From Pseudomonadota bacterium (GTDB lineage: Bacteria > Pseudomonadota > Gammaproteobacteria > Eutrophobiales > Eutrophobiaceae): DNA of 64,000 bases. Where the stretch lies: positions 62,001 to 126,000 of the forward strand of contig JABFGI010000002.1 in the NCBI GenBank assembly GCA_013112535.1, read 5' to 3'. A model generated the notes under the pieces. That model was given only the letters and a program-made list of their open reading frames with translations, searched no databases and was not told where the DNA came from. Each line of letters opens with the position of its first letter. Position 1 is the stretch's first letter. Positions 56,474 through 64,000 of the stretch are shown here, in pieces. The position numbers were made by a program, and so were the translations under genes.

Positions 56474-56491
56474 TATCAACCAAAAGGATGA
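56474..56491 (-). promoter_or_regulatory. Conserved 18-mer motif upstream of the second TonB receptor
   Basis: TATCAACCAAAAGGATGA differs at one position from the 18-mer that occurs twice more at 57454-57471 and 60794-60811. It ends 112 bp before the receptor start codon. Read on the minus strand the motif is followed by an AT-rich block at about the spacing of a -10 element, with the TTGATA part at the place of a -35 hexamer. It is a candidate activator site. Confidence 0.6.
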
Positions 56492-56511
56492 GACGATAAA
56501 TTAAAAGCGCC

Positions 56512-57330
56512 CTATTGGGCTGTTTCTCCACCATCAACCATCAATTCTGAGCCTGTGACGAAGGAACTCAGGTCAGAAGCCAGAAATAGCACCGCATTTG
56601 CCAATTCCTGTGGCGTACCTAAGCGTCCCATAGGGTTCAAATTCTCGAATGCCTGTCGCATTTCTTCAGGCGTGGAGGTACCCATAGCACCCAATGCGGC
56701 GAGTTTTTTGGACTCGTATTCTACCATCGCTGTATCAACAAGCCCGGGATGCACTGAATTAACCCGAACGTTGTATTTTAACTCGGCAAACTCCAGCGCA
56801 ATTGACTTACTAAACATTCGGATAGCCCCCTTGGTCATACTATAGAGAGAGCCGTACGGATAGCCTTTGATTCCCATGGCCGATGAAAAATTAATAATGG
56901 ATGCCCCCGCTGAGTTGGACTGCCCCCTCAACTTCAGAAGAGGAAGGGCATACTTTACCCCGAGAAAGACGCCATCAATATTTATCCGGGATATCCAGTG
57001 CAACTCCTCCATGGATATCTCCTCAACAGGTTTTATCAGGACTACGCCTGCATTGTTGACCAACACATCCAAGCCCTTATAGTTATCCCGAATCTCGGCT
57101 ATAACAATTTTCCATTGTTGTTCATTGCTGATATCCAGAACTTTGAATTCCGCCTTACCTCCCTTGCGTTTAATCTCCTCAACTACTTCTATTGCTGGAG
57201 TAGACTGTCCTTCAAGATCCGTAACTATTACTGTGGCTTTGGCAGCGGCCAGAGTTTTCGCCACAGAGGCACCAATGCCTGTGGCAGCACCCGTTACCAG
57301 TGCTATTTTGTTATTCAGGTCGATATTCAT
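56512..57330 (-). CDS. SDR family oxidoreductase (second)
   Basis: A 272-residue short-chain dehydrogenase/reductase with TGAATGIGAS, the aspartate in VIVTDLEG that favours NAD(H), NNAG and the catalytic Ser and YSMTK (FSSAMGIKG, YSMTKGA). It is a clear paralogue of the SDR at 40130-40933. Its promoter region contains one of the two 47-bp repeats. It is followed by the second TonB receptor on the same strand after 149 bp. Confidence 0.93.
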   Translation of the reverse strand: MNIDLNNKIALVTGAATGIGASVAKTLAAAKATVIVTDLEGQSTPAIEVVEEIKRKGGKAEFKVLDISNEQQWKIVIAEIRDNYKGLDVLVNNAGVVLIKPVEEISMEELHWISRINIDGVFLGVKYALPLLKLRGQSNSAGASIINFSSAMGIKGYPYGSLYSMTKGAIRMFSKSIALEFAELKYNVRVNSVHPGLVDTAMVEYESKKLAALGAMGTSTPEEMRQAFENLNPMGRLGTPQELANAVLFLASDLSSFVTGSELMVDGGETAQ

Positions 57331-57431
57331 TACAAAAACCCACTAATAATTTTAAGGATAAAATGGTCTGGTAAATACTTAAGCGAGCATTACTGTAAAA
57401 TAGATACAGCCGTGATCACCCAGTAAGAAGA

Positions 57432-57478
57432 TTAAAACAATGTTTAAGCGCGAGATATCAACCAAAAGAATGATAAAA
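57432..57478 (-). repeat. 47-bp repeat copy 1, upstream of the second SDR gene
   Basis: This copy matches the repeat at 60772-60818 at 42 of 47 positions. It contains the block TTAAAACAATGTTTAA, a variable 8-mer, and the invariant TATCAACCAAAAGAATGA at 57454-57471. The first block includes the small inverted repeat AAACA-A-TGTTT. It lies 102 bp upstream of the SDR start and 21 bp downstream of the LuxR gene. Read on the minus strand, TTGATA and an AT-rich hexamer 18 bp further could be -35 and -10 boxes, with the conserved flank as activator site. Confidence 0.75.
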
Positions 57479-57498
57479 AAAGAAATTTGTACTCTTGT

Positions 57499-58212
57499 TT
57501 AACCGACAGCCTTTAAGTCATCAATCACTCTTGAAAGTAATTCAGTTCGGGAAACTACGCCAACTTTTTGATATATATGTTGTAAATGGGTTTTTATGGT
57601 AGCCAATCCCAACATCAATTCTTTAGCTATTATCTTATTGTTCGCACCTGATATCACCAACTCCAACACATCCAGTTCCCGGGAACTAAGCTGATACCTT
57701 TCCCCTATGCTCTTTCTCTCTGTAATACGCTTCGATAAATAAACCGCATTAAGTGCATACTCCAGAAAAGGCTGTTGTTTTCTTAGTAAAGACAGTTCTT
57801 CCTCAGTGAATATACCCTGTGTTTTTTCTCGTAACAGGGTGATCACCGCAATAATTTTACCCTCTGAACGAAAGAAAATATCTGTAGCATATCGATAGTT
57901 CAGAGGTTTAAGAAAGTCTTGATAATAGACCGACTGTTCGATGAACTGCGCCGGCATGATTGAATCCATGTGAACTACCGTTTCACTGCTATTTTCAAAT
58001 AAGTTTGGGTTCAGCGGATCCATATGCATATAGCGACTTTGATATAACTTATCGTCTTCTTTTGCCATATTGTGAGTCACTATCCCTTTGTGGGACATAT
58101 TGGGATCGATTAAGTAAAAGGCAGCAGACTTGATTGATATAAAACCATTGATCAGCTTTAAACTCTCCTGTTGGAACTGGCTGGGAAAACTAGATGAATC
58201 AATAGAGCTCAT
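57499..58212 (-). CDS. LuxR-type transcriptional regulator (second)
   Basis: This 237-residue regulator has an N-terminal ligand- or signal-binding region (about 15-160) of LuxR-like pattern and a C-terminal GerE helix-turn-helix (about 172-232), YQLSSRELDVLELVISG and NNKIIAKELMLGLATIKTHL. No autoinducer synthase is present, so it is a LuxR solo or metabolite-responsive regulator. It is the best candidate for binding the 47-bp repeats and 18-mers around it. An inverted repeat TCAGTG-AAA-CACTGA lies 47 bp before its start and may serve autoregulation. Confidence 0.9.
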   Translation of the reverse strand: MSSIDSSSFPSQFQQESLKLINGFISIKSAAFYLIDPNMSHKGIVTHNMAKEDDKLYQSRYMHMDPLNPNLFENSSETVVHMDSIMPAQFIEQSVYYQDFLKPLNYRYATDIFFRSEGKIIAVITLLREKTQGIFTEEELSLLRKQQPFLEYALNAVYLSKRITERKSIGERYQLSSRELDVLELVISGANNKIIAKELMLGLATIKTHLQHIYQKVGVVSRTELLSRVIDDLKAVG

Positions 58213-58539
58213 AATTTTGATTTATATTCTAACTTTATAAGCAATAGTAAACTAATTCTCAGTGAAACACTGATTATATCTGTTAGCTCATTTTATAACC
58301 AGAAACGGTAATTCAATGAAAAGGGGCTACGTAGTTCTGGAAAGTCCACTATTCTGCCGACATGTTCTATCAACCGATGTAAATTCAAATCTCAAAACAA
58401 AAATCATCAAGGACAACTTAAACTGAGTTACTGCATGAAATAACTTCATATAAATGGAAGTATCAATAAATCTATAGGAAATAAATCGCCGTTTTGGTTA
58501 GGTTTACAAATTTATACCGACTTTGTTCAAGCAAATTAA
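58213..58539. promoter_or_regulatory. Intergenic region between LuxR gene and L-serine dehydratase gene
   Basis: This 327-bp stretch holds the promoter of the minus-strand LuxR-type gene. The clearest element is the inverted repeat TCAGTG-AAA-CACTGA at 58259-58273. An open frame of 36 codons from 58316 on the plus strand has no family resemblance and no good ribosome binding site, so I do not call it a gene. The region downstream of the dehydratase gene shows no evident terminator. Confidence 0.4.
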
Positions 58540-59925
58540 CTAACAATCAACAACATTCACCGCCAGGCCACCTCTGGATGTTTCCTTGTATTTTGATTGC
58601 ATGTCCAGTCCTGTCTGGCGCATGGTAGCGATAACCTTGTCGAGTGATACTTTATGACTGCCATCACCACAAATTGCTATCCGTGAAGCATTGATGGCCT
58701 TGGTCGCGCCAATTGCATTGCGTTCGATACAGGGAATCTGAACCAGTCCACCGATTGGATCACAGGTTAAACCGAGGTTGTGTTCCATACCAATTTCTGC
58801 AGCGTTTTCGATCTGCTCGTTTGTACCTCCCATAGCGGCAGTGAGGCCAGCCGCTGCCATAGAACAAGCGACGCCAACTTCACCCTGGCAACCCACTTCG
58901 GCAGCAGATAGGGAGGCATTCTCTTTATAAAGTGTGCCTATTGCTGTTGCGGTTAAAAAGAAGGTATAAACACCCTGGATATTAGACCCATGACAAAAAC
59001 GATCGTAATAGCGTAATACAGCAGGTATGATCCCGGCCGCACCATTGGTAGGCGCAGTAACGACACGACCACCTGATGCATTTTCTTCGTTAACCGCAAT
59101 AGCCCAGAGATTTATCCAGTCCATTACCGCCATAGGTTCTATCAACGCACGTTCACCACGACTGGAAAGTTTCTCGAATAATAACCCGGCACGACGGGGT
59201 ACTTTCAACTGTCCCGACAAAATACCATCTGATTTGCAACCACGGTCAATACAAGCTTCCATGGTATCCCAGATTCTTTTAATACCTCCATGGATATCAT
59301 CTGTAATGTGCAAGGCCCTTTCATTAGCAAGCACCAAACCAGGAATGCGAAGATCAGTATTACGACACAATTCCAATAATTCTCGACCCGATTTAAAAGG
59401 GTATGGGATACTGCGTGCTGCCATAGCTGTACTGGAACCATATGAGTCTGCTTCCTCCTGACTCATCACAAAGCCACCACCGATTGAATAATAAATTCCT
59501 TCTTCGATTACACGCTTATCATTATCAAAGGCGGTATATTTCATGCCGTTGGAATGAAAGGGTAAGCGCTTCTTGCGATTGAACTTCAGATCGCTATTTT
59601 TATTAAATTTAATTTTTTTTATAGCTAGCAAATCTAATTCATTTTTTTCACTAATGTTGCTAACGATAGCGTCAGCCACTTCCGGGTCTACAAGGTGTGC
59701 TTGCTCACCGGACAAACCCAGGAGAATGGCTTTATCCACCGCATGACCAATACCGGTCAGTGCGAGAGAGCCATATGTCTCGATGAGAATGGATGTCGTA
59801 TTTTTTAAACTCCCATTATCAGAGAGTCTGCAGACAAACTTGCGAGCAGCAATCATTGGCCCTACCGTATGTGAACTGGAAGGACCAATCCCGATCTTGA
59901 ATAATTCAAAAAGACTAATAGTCAT
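58540..59925 (-). CDS. sdaA: L-serine ammonia-lyase (single-chain, iron-sulfur)
   Basis: SdaA deaminates L-serine to pyruvate and ammonia using a 4Fe-4S cluster. The 461-residue protein has the beta domain at the N-terminus ([20 protein letters not shown]) and the catalytic alpha domain (about 190-461), with [33 protein letters not shown] and a terminal cysteine in NVVDC that can serve as an auto-inhibitory tail. Placed between the second LuxR-type regulator and an exported SnoaL-like protein, it may be part of the island's nitrogen metabolism rather than housekeeping. Confidence 0.95.
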   Translation of the reverse strand: MTISLFELFKIGIGPSSSHTVGPMIAARKFVCRLSDNGSLKNTTSILIETYGSLALTGIGHAVDKAILLGLSGEQAHLVDPEVADAIVSNISEKNELDLLAIKKIKFNKNSDLKFNRKKRLPFHSNGMKYTAFDNDKRVIEEGIYYSIGGGFVMSQEEADSYGSSTAMAARSIPYPFKSGRELLELCRNTDLRIPGLVLANERALHITDDIHGGIKRIWDTMEACIDRGCKSDGILSGQLKVPRRAGLLFEKLSSRGERALIEPMAVMDWINLWAIAVNEENASGGRVVTAPTNGAAGIIPAVLRYYDRFCHGSNIQGVYTFFLTATAIGTLYKENASLSAAEVGCQGEVGVACSMAAAGLTAAMGGTNEQIENAAEIGMEHNLGLTCDPIGGLVQIPCIERNAIGATKAINASRIAICGDGSHKVSLDKVIATMRQTGLDMQSKYKETSRGGLAVNVVDC

Positions 59926-60056
59926 ATATAAGTCTCAAGCGTTCACAATAAGCATAACTGCGTTCGTTTTTAGTTCTATTCTGTTGCTCAATATTTATAG
60001 TCATTACAATAACCGCTATTAATGCTTCATAAGTATAAAATGTTTAGTCACTGCTT

Positions 60057-60067
60057 AAACAATGTTT
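60057..60067. promoter_or_regulatory. AAACAATGTTT box upstream of sdaA
   Basis: This 11-mer inverted repeat (AAACA-A-TGTTT) is identical to the core of the first block of both 47-bp repeats and lies 132 bp before the sdaA start. It is directly followed by another small inverted repeat, TTGTA-A-TACAA at 60067-60077. The second block of the repeat, the 18-mer, is absent here. It may be a weaker site of the same regulator. Confidence 0.4.
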
Positions 60068-60087
60068 TGTAATACAAGATAGCAAGT

Positions 60088-60585
60088 TCATGGGTGTTTC
60101 ACTCCCTGTAATTGCTTGTTAAGTTTATCCAACTGCTCTACATGCCACATATCTACAATCTGTCCATCCTTGACACGAAAGATTTCTATACCGTTGATTT
60201 TGACCTTGTTACCTGATGGGGGTATATCAAAAAAGCTTCCCGTATTTGTTCCACTCCATTCCCAATATAGCAGAGCCTTATCCTCACCAACCGGTTCCAA
60301 CATCAACAGCTTGTGCAACTCATCAGGAAAACCCTGAGCAAGTTGACTATAAAAACCGATAGTAGCATCACGGTCGGAGACACCTTCAACAACATGATCG
60401 CGATTATGATCTTTAAAGTCAGATGCAATTAGTTTATCCATGAACTCGGCATCGTAGTTCTTTCCGTCTGCTACTGAATAGAGTTTTTTGACTATCTCGA
60501 CTGCCTCGTTAGCCAGTACCGCACTGCTCGTTGTTATAATGAAAACTCCAACTATGATCGGCATCATCAATTTTTTTAGTTGCAT
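60088..60585 (-). CDS. Exported SnoaL-like protein
   Basis: The 165-residue protein has a signal peptide (about 1-26, MQLKKLMMPIIVGVFII then TTSSAVLANE) and a single SnoaL-type NTF2-fold domain (about 30-160), with the pattern FKDHNRDH, FPDELHKLLM and GIEIFRVKDGQIVDMWHVEQL. Related proteins bind or isomerise small polyketide- or steroid-like molecules. It differs from the two-domain protein at 39141 in length and motif detail. It is preceded by the second 47-bp repeat. Confidence 0.82.
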   Translation of the reverse strand: MQLKKLMMPIIVGVFIITTSSAVLANEAVEIVKKLYSVADGKNYDAEFMDKLIASDFKDHNRDHVVEGVSDRDATIGFYSQLAQGFPDELHKLLMLEPVGEDKALLYWEWSGTNTGSFFDIPPSGNKVKINGIEIFRVKDGQIVDMWHVEQLDKLNKQLQGVKHP

Positions 60586-60771
60586 GAAATAATTCTCCTT
60601 AGTTGCAGAAGTACAATTAACGCAGTAATACTTTTACCAGTACGACTTTGTCACGCAGTTCGATAGCCAATACAAATCATTCGCTCTTTAAAGTTTCATA
60701 ATTATAGTTTTTTGGGTATCAACAGCACTTATTAAAAAATTATGGCAGATATGAATGCCACTAGAAAAAGC

Positions 60772-60818
60772 TTAAAACAATGTTTAAATGTGAGGTATCA
60801 ACCAAAAGAATGAGAAAA
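60772..60818 (-). repeat. 47-bp repeat copy 2, upstream of the exported SnoaL gene
   Basis: This copy is 42/47 identical to the one at 57432-57478: the TTAAAACAATGTTTAA block and the 18-mer TATCAACCAAAAGAATGA (60794-60811... same order and spacing) are unchanged, and the 8-mer in between differs at four positions. It ends 186 bp upstream of the SnoaL gene start. The differences confined to the spacer and one flanking base suggest that both blocks are kept by selection, as expected of protein-binding sites. Confidence 0.75.
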
Positions 60819-60942
60819 CAAGAAAACTAAAATTAGACTTTCCTCATTACTAACGACAGAACAAAAATCGAAATCCGCTCAAATGAGTATGATTTAGTTT
60901 TTTATAATAGGACGCTTCATTGTAATCACATGATCATAAAAT

Positions 60943-60972
60943 AAAAAAATGGGGCACAGAGGATGTGCCCCA
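60943..60972 (-). terminator. Intrinsic terminator of the M24/ketopantoate-reductase operon
   Basis: On the minus strand an 8-bp stem, TGGGGCAC paired with GTGCCCCA, encloses a 7-nt loop and is followed by seven T residues. The stem is GC-rich in an AT-rich region. It lies 102 bp downstream of the M24 gene stop, so it closes that operon. On the plus strand no T-tract follows. Confidence 0.85.
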
Positions 60973-61074
60973 AAAACTGTTAGCTCGTTTACATAAAAAA
61001 CTATAGAGGAGGAAATATAAAATCCTTTATCACGTTTAATACACAGCTAACTTTTATGAGGAACCTTTTTCAAT

Positions 61075-62229
61075 TTAAAAAACATTTTCACCGCCTTCAT
61101 AAGCCCTGATAGGAACACCGGATAAAGGCTCGCCGCCGTCTTTACCAACACGATAAGTTTCCTGAAAATATAAAGAATGGGTACGTTCCTGATTCATAAA
61201 GTGCGGATGCATGGAACAAACCATATTTTCCGGCAAGACAAAATCAAAGCCTTCTCCAATTCGTGGCATTTCGATCATGGTCATACCTATAGAATGTCCG
61301 CAGACATGTCCTGAACGATAACCGCGATCAAAAATGGGTTTCATACAGGCATTGGCCACTTCTTCTGCATTATTTCCCGCCTTCATATGATCTTTCGCAA
61401 GTTCATGAAATTCCTGATAGGCCGTCATCATTTCTTTTGTTATATCATCCATGCCGTTTGGCATTAACGGTCGGGAGAACTCTACCCAATGACCTCCTTC
61501 TCCTGAAATTTCCAGACCATACATCATGCCATCGCTATCTTGCAGCGGACGTTGTGTTGGAAAGACCATTTGTGGTTCAAGCGATCCATTAGGGCCCATT
61601 TGTACCATGTCCATGGTATTGCGCGCGCAACCGGCTGCAGCAAATGTTTGTTCGGCAATCCCCATTAATTCTGCTTCTGTTTTACCGGCCTTATAATTTT
61701 TTATGACATCCAACACACCTTGTTTATTAATCTCCATCGAATGACGAACCGAGATCAGTTCTTCTTCACTCTTTTGCGCACGTGAATAGTCAAAAGGAAT
61801 CTCAAAATCAATAATGTCAAAACCTTTTGCTGCTATCGCTTTATAGTCACGGACGTTAATAATGTATTCAAGACCATAAACACCCACTTTTTTTGCACCT
61901 TTTTCTTTTAGATAGTCTGCTATCCACTCACCACAATGTGCTGGAAACTCACGATTCTCTATAAACGTTGCACTGTGATCTCCAACCCAGGTTGCTTCCC
62001 TCGGAAAAACACACACAGGATCAGCATTGTTGGTAATGACAACATAAGCATAACGATGCAGTATTAGGAAACCACACATATAACGCACCGCACCTTCAAA
62101 ACCACTGTACTCACTGCCACTGATAACCAATGCATCTAGACCTGCCTTTTCCATTGCAGCACGCGTGTTCGCGTAACGGCGATCAATTTCTGCCTGACTG
62201 GGGCGAAAACGATTTACATAATCGGTCAT
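61075..62229 (-). CDS. M24-fold (creatinase/aminopeptidase-like) protein with altered metal ligands
   Basis: This 384-residue protein has a creatinase N-terminal domain (about 10-150) and a pita-bread M24 domain (about 160-384). The usual Asp-Asp-His-Glu-Glu metal ligands of M24 peptidases appear as Glu240, Glu250, His312, His341 and Glu357. Canonical dimetal peptidase activity is therefore doubtful; creatinase itself works without metal, and other M24 relatives such as DddP perform lyase chemistry. It could hydrolyse or lyse a C-N or related bond in the local pathway. It is the last gene of the operon with two ketopantoate-reductase-like genes, 21 bp after the second. Confidence 0.87.
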   Translation of the reverse strand: MTDYVNRFRPSQAEIDRRYANTRAAMEKAGLDALVISGSEYSGFEGAVRYMCGFLILHRYAYVVITNNADPVCVFPREATWVGDHSATFIENREFPAHCGEWIADYLKEKGAKKVGVYGLEYIINVRDYKAIAAKGFDIIDFEIPFDYSRAQKSEEELISVRHSMEINKQGVLDVIKNYKAGKTEAELMGIAEQTFAAAGCARNTMDMVQMGPNGSLEPQMVFPTQRPLQDSDGMMYGLEISGEGGHWVEFSRPLMPNGMDDITKEMMTAYQEFHELAKDHMKAGNNAEEVANACMKPIFDRGYRSGHVCGHSIGMTMIEMPRIGEGFDFVLPENMVCSMHPHFMNQERTHSLYFQETYRVGKDGGEPLSGVPIRAYEGGENVF

Positions 62230-62250
62230 AATAATTCCTCAATAATAAAA

Positions 62251-63183
62251 TTAGTGTTTCTCAGGGATCTCAAGACTCCACGAGAACTCCAGTCCCTTAA
62301 TCAAAGCTGTCATTGCCTCATTCATTGGGCAGGGAATACCCAGCTCCTTTCCATAACTGGCAATGCCGCCATTGAGTACATCTACTTCCGTTTGTCTCTC
62401 TGCCAATACGTCCTGTAGCATGCTGGGTGGATGGTAGTAAGCTTTCTCTCTTCCAAAATCAGTAAGTGCTTCCGGATCACTATCGAGGGTAATACCAAGC
62501 GCTTCGGAAACGGCTATCCCTTCAGCCATAATCGCCGACATAAGCTTGCGTATTTCCGGTTGATCACAGTTAACACCATGTGGAAGTCGTGTCATCGCTG
62601 CAACCGCATTTGATGCGGCATTAAAAATAACCTTTGTCCATTGTGCGCCACGGGCATCTTCCATAGCCAAACAATCCATACCACTTCTATTAATCGCATC
62701 TGCAAGTTGTTCTACTTCTTCCATACTCGCAGGGTTGCTAGCAAAAGGACCTATCCAGGTTTTACCACCGGCATCATGGTTAACAACACCGGGCTCGGTG
62801 ATATGTCCTGCGGGGAAAATAGTGCCTTGAATAACCCGTGGTACATACTCTGCAACAATCTCTTCACTACCAATTCCATTTTGCACAGAACACACCGCAC
62901 CGTTTTTAAAGATAGGTGTTACAGCTTCCATAGCTGAACGCGTGAACATAGTCTTCGTTGCAATGATGCCAAATTCACATTCAGGGATGTCTGCTACATT
63001 ATTACGCGCATTTACTTTTGCACTGAAGTCACTCAATCCAGTAAGTCGTAAACCATTTTTATTTATTGCATCCACATGTGCCTGATTGAGATCGTAAGCC
63101 CATACTTCTACATCATCCAGCCTACCCAGATGCGCTGCGTATAAACTACCAATCGCACCACAACCAATAACACATACTTTCAT
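62251..63183 (-). CDS. 2-dehydropantoate 2-reductase-like protein (first)
   Basis: The 310-residue protein is a ketopantoate-reductase (ApbA/PanE) family dehydrogenase. It has the N-terminal nucleotide motif VIGCGAIGSLYAAHLG, the VQNGIGSEEIVAEY region and the C-terminal helical domain, with the catalytic-type lysine in WTKVIFNAASNAVAAM. Because two copies lie in tandem with an M24-fold gene, it more likely acts on a pathway-specific 2-oxo or hydroxy acid than in pantothenate synthesis. It lies 51 bp downstream of the second copy. Confidence 0.9.
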   Translation of the reverse strand: MKVCVIGCGAIGSLYAAHLGRLDDVEVWAYDLNQAHVDAINKNGLRLTGLSDFSAKVNARNNVADIPECEFGIIATKTMFTRSAMEAVTPIFKNGAVCSVQNGIGSEEIVAEYVPRVIQGTIFPAGHITEPGVVNHDAGGKTWIGPFASNPASMEEVEQLADAINRSGMDCLAMEDARGAQWTKVIFNAASNAVAAMTRLPHGVNCDQPEIRKLMSAIMAEGIAVSEALGITLDSDPEALTDFGREKAYYHPPSMLQDVLAERQTEVDVLNGGIASYGKELGIPCPMNEAMTALIKGLEFSWSLEIPEKH

Positions 63184-63234
63184 TATCCACTCCTGATTCT
63201 TAATTACGTTATAAAATTCAAAACCATTTATTAC

Positions 63235-64000
63235 TTAATGACTGCCGCCTTTAAATGTCCAACTCGCTTCATATGCTTTTACCAGACGGTATAAAGTTTC
63301 ATGATACGGAGCAGGGACATTTGCTTTTTTAGCTTCCCTGACGATTGCACCGGTAATCCAGTCAACTTCTGTTAGTCGCTTATTGCGTACATCATCCAGC
63401 ATGGAAGGGATATGTGCGTAGTCTTCGCCATCCGTTGTTCCTTGCGATACTGCTTTCACATTCATTTCCCAGGGATCGTCAGCCAGAATAACACCTCGGG
63501 CTTTTGCAATGGCCTTGGCTTCATTCATCATGTCAAAAACCAGATTGCCTAAATCTTCTATATTATCCTGCTTGGCAAAGGCTTTAACATGGGGCAGATC
63601 AGTAATAGCTGCAATACTATTTACAGCGGAATTAAAGATCAGTTTTGACCATTGGTGTGGTAATAAATCTTCATAGGCTTCTGCCTTGAGACCAGACTTA
63701 TTAATCAATGCTTCTACTTCTTTAACAAATTCAAAATTAGCATTGCTTTCAGCCCAGGGACCCATCCATGTAGCTGTATCCAATTCATACTCAACATGTG
63801 TATCAGAGTGACGTGTACCACTCATAAATGTCACGCCGGAAATAATAGGCCAGTCGCCATATTGTTTAACAATCTCTTCACAACCCAAACCATTTTGTAT
63901 CATTAAGACATGGGCTTTGGGAAAATGTCCCTGAATACTTTTTGCACTGGCCTCTACTGCCGCAGCCTTGGTGGCAATAATCACCAGATCGATTTCACCC
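63235..64000 (-). CDS. 2-dehydropantoate 2-reductase-like protein (second, partial)
   Basis: This gene runs off the right edge of the window; the last 255 codons are visible, starting in GEIDLVIIATKAA, which corresponds to the part after the N-terminal nucleotide-binding motif. The visible protein has MIQNGLGCEEIVKQY, WSKLIFNSAVNSIAAI with the catalytic-type lysine, and a C-terminal helical domain. It is a paralogue of the adjacent gene but well diverged, so the duplication is old and the two may form a heteromer or act on different substrates. Confidence 0.88.
   Translation of the reverse strand, partial: GEIDLVIIATKAAAVEASAKSIQGHFPKAHVLMIQNGLGCEEIVKQYGDWPIISGVTFMSGTRHSDTHVEYELDTATWMGPWAESNANFEFVKEVEALINKSGLKAEAYEDLLPHQWSKLIFNSAVNSIAAITDLPHVKAFAKQDNIEDLGNLVFDMMNEAKAIAKARGVILADDPWEMNVKAVSQGTTDGEDYAHIPSMLDDVRNKRLTEVDWITGAIVREAKKANVPAPYHETLYRLVKAYEASWTFKGGSH

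Larger units (their letters stand above)
60586..61074. other. 489-bp intergenic region with repeat copy 2 and a terminator
   Basis: The stretch separates two minus-strand genes. It contains the second copy of the 47-bp repeat (60772-60818), which lies upstream of the exported SnoaL gene, and an intrinsic terminator (60943-60972) for the M24/ketopantoate-reductase operon. The remaining DNA is AT-rich and shows no coding potential on either strand. Confidence 0.55.

Noticed and set aside
58316-58426. Short plus-strand open frame of 36 codons
   Set aside because: No ribosome binding site, no recognisable family, and it lies in a promoter region of a minus-strand gene.
61075-62229. DMSP lyase DddP
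   Set aside because: It shares the M24 fold but its length and ligand pattern differ, and no other DMSP gene is nearby.
1-64000. CRISPR arrays, insertion sequences, prophage or integrase-linked islands
   Set aside because: No direct-repeat arrays, transposase, integrase or phage genes were found; the island idea rests on gene content only.

Overview
The window reads as a chromosomal segment of an AT-rich gammaproteobacterium, probably aquatic or marine. This lineage call is an inference. It rests on the 14-subunit NADH dehydrogenase operon with separate nuoC and nuoD, a TtpC/ExbB/ExbD/TonB energising cluster of the type known from Vibrio and Shewanella relatives, several TonB-dependent receptors, NnrS, FolE2 and SdaA. 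Coding density is high. I see no rRNA, tRNA, CRISPR array, phage or transposase.

Layout. (1) 1-13422, minus strand: nuoA to nuoN, the proton-pumping NADH:quinone oxidoreductase (complex I), with nuoN cut by the window edge. (2) 13729-17216: a divergent PAS-PAS-PAS-GGDEF-EAL cyclic-di-GMP protein and, converging on it, folE2. (3) 17323-28174: two divergently transcribed molybdenum hydroxylase operons. The minus-strand operon carries two split XdhC-type maturation proteins, NnrS, and FAD, 2Fe-2S and Mo subunits. The plus-strand operon carries FAD and 2Fe-2S subunits and a CoxG-CoxL fusion. (4) 28315-33064: a methyltransferase, a flavodoxin-fold NAD(P)H oxidoreductase and a compact coenzyme F420 locus (CofC, CofD, CofE and F420:NADP oxidoreductase). 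F420 is uncommon in Gammaproteobacteria. (5) 33240-35976: MFS carrier, LysE-type exporter and a LuxR-type regulator.

(6) 35985-40933: a C-N hydrolase (nitrilase superfamily) reading away from a plus-strand operon of a 75-aa protein, a phytoene-desaturase-like flavoprotein, a secreted SnoaL-like tandem-domain protein and an SDR dehydrogenase. A perfect 22-bp palindrome lies in the divergent promoter region. (7) 41200-42401: a small exported protein and a tandem universal stress protein. (8) 42494-53977, minus strand: ten closely spaced genes, apparently one operon: MFS carrier, second C-N hydrolase, a secreted one-haem/VCBS-propeller protein, TonB receptor, DUF3450, TtpC-like ExbB, ExbB, ExbD, TonB and a TPR protein. 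(9) 54152-64000, minus strand: a second TonB receptor, a second SDR, a second LuxR-type regulator, L-serine dehydratase, a second SnoaL-like exported protein, an M24-fold enzyme with altered metal ligands, and two ketopantoate-reductase-like proteins, the last cut by the window edge.

How it fits together. Regions 6, 8 and 9 look like one catabolic island for an organic nitrogen compound (amide, nitrile or carbamoyl type): outer-membrane uptake with its own energiser, inner-membrane carriers, two related amidase-like hydrolases, SDR and FAD oxidoreductases, and two LuxR-type regulators. The substrate cannot be read from sequence. A shared regulatory motif supports this. An 18-mer (TATCAACCAAAAGAATGA) sits upstream of the second TonB receptor, the second SDR and the second SnoaL gene. 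Two of its copies lie in a 47-bp repeat that is 42/47 identical. Together with the palindrome at 37137-37158 it suggests a LuxR-controlled regulon that I do not recognise as described. The F420 locus and the two Mo-hydroxylase operons may serve related chemistry, but that link rests on proximity only.
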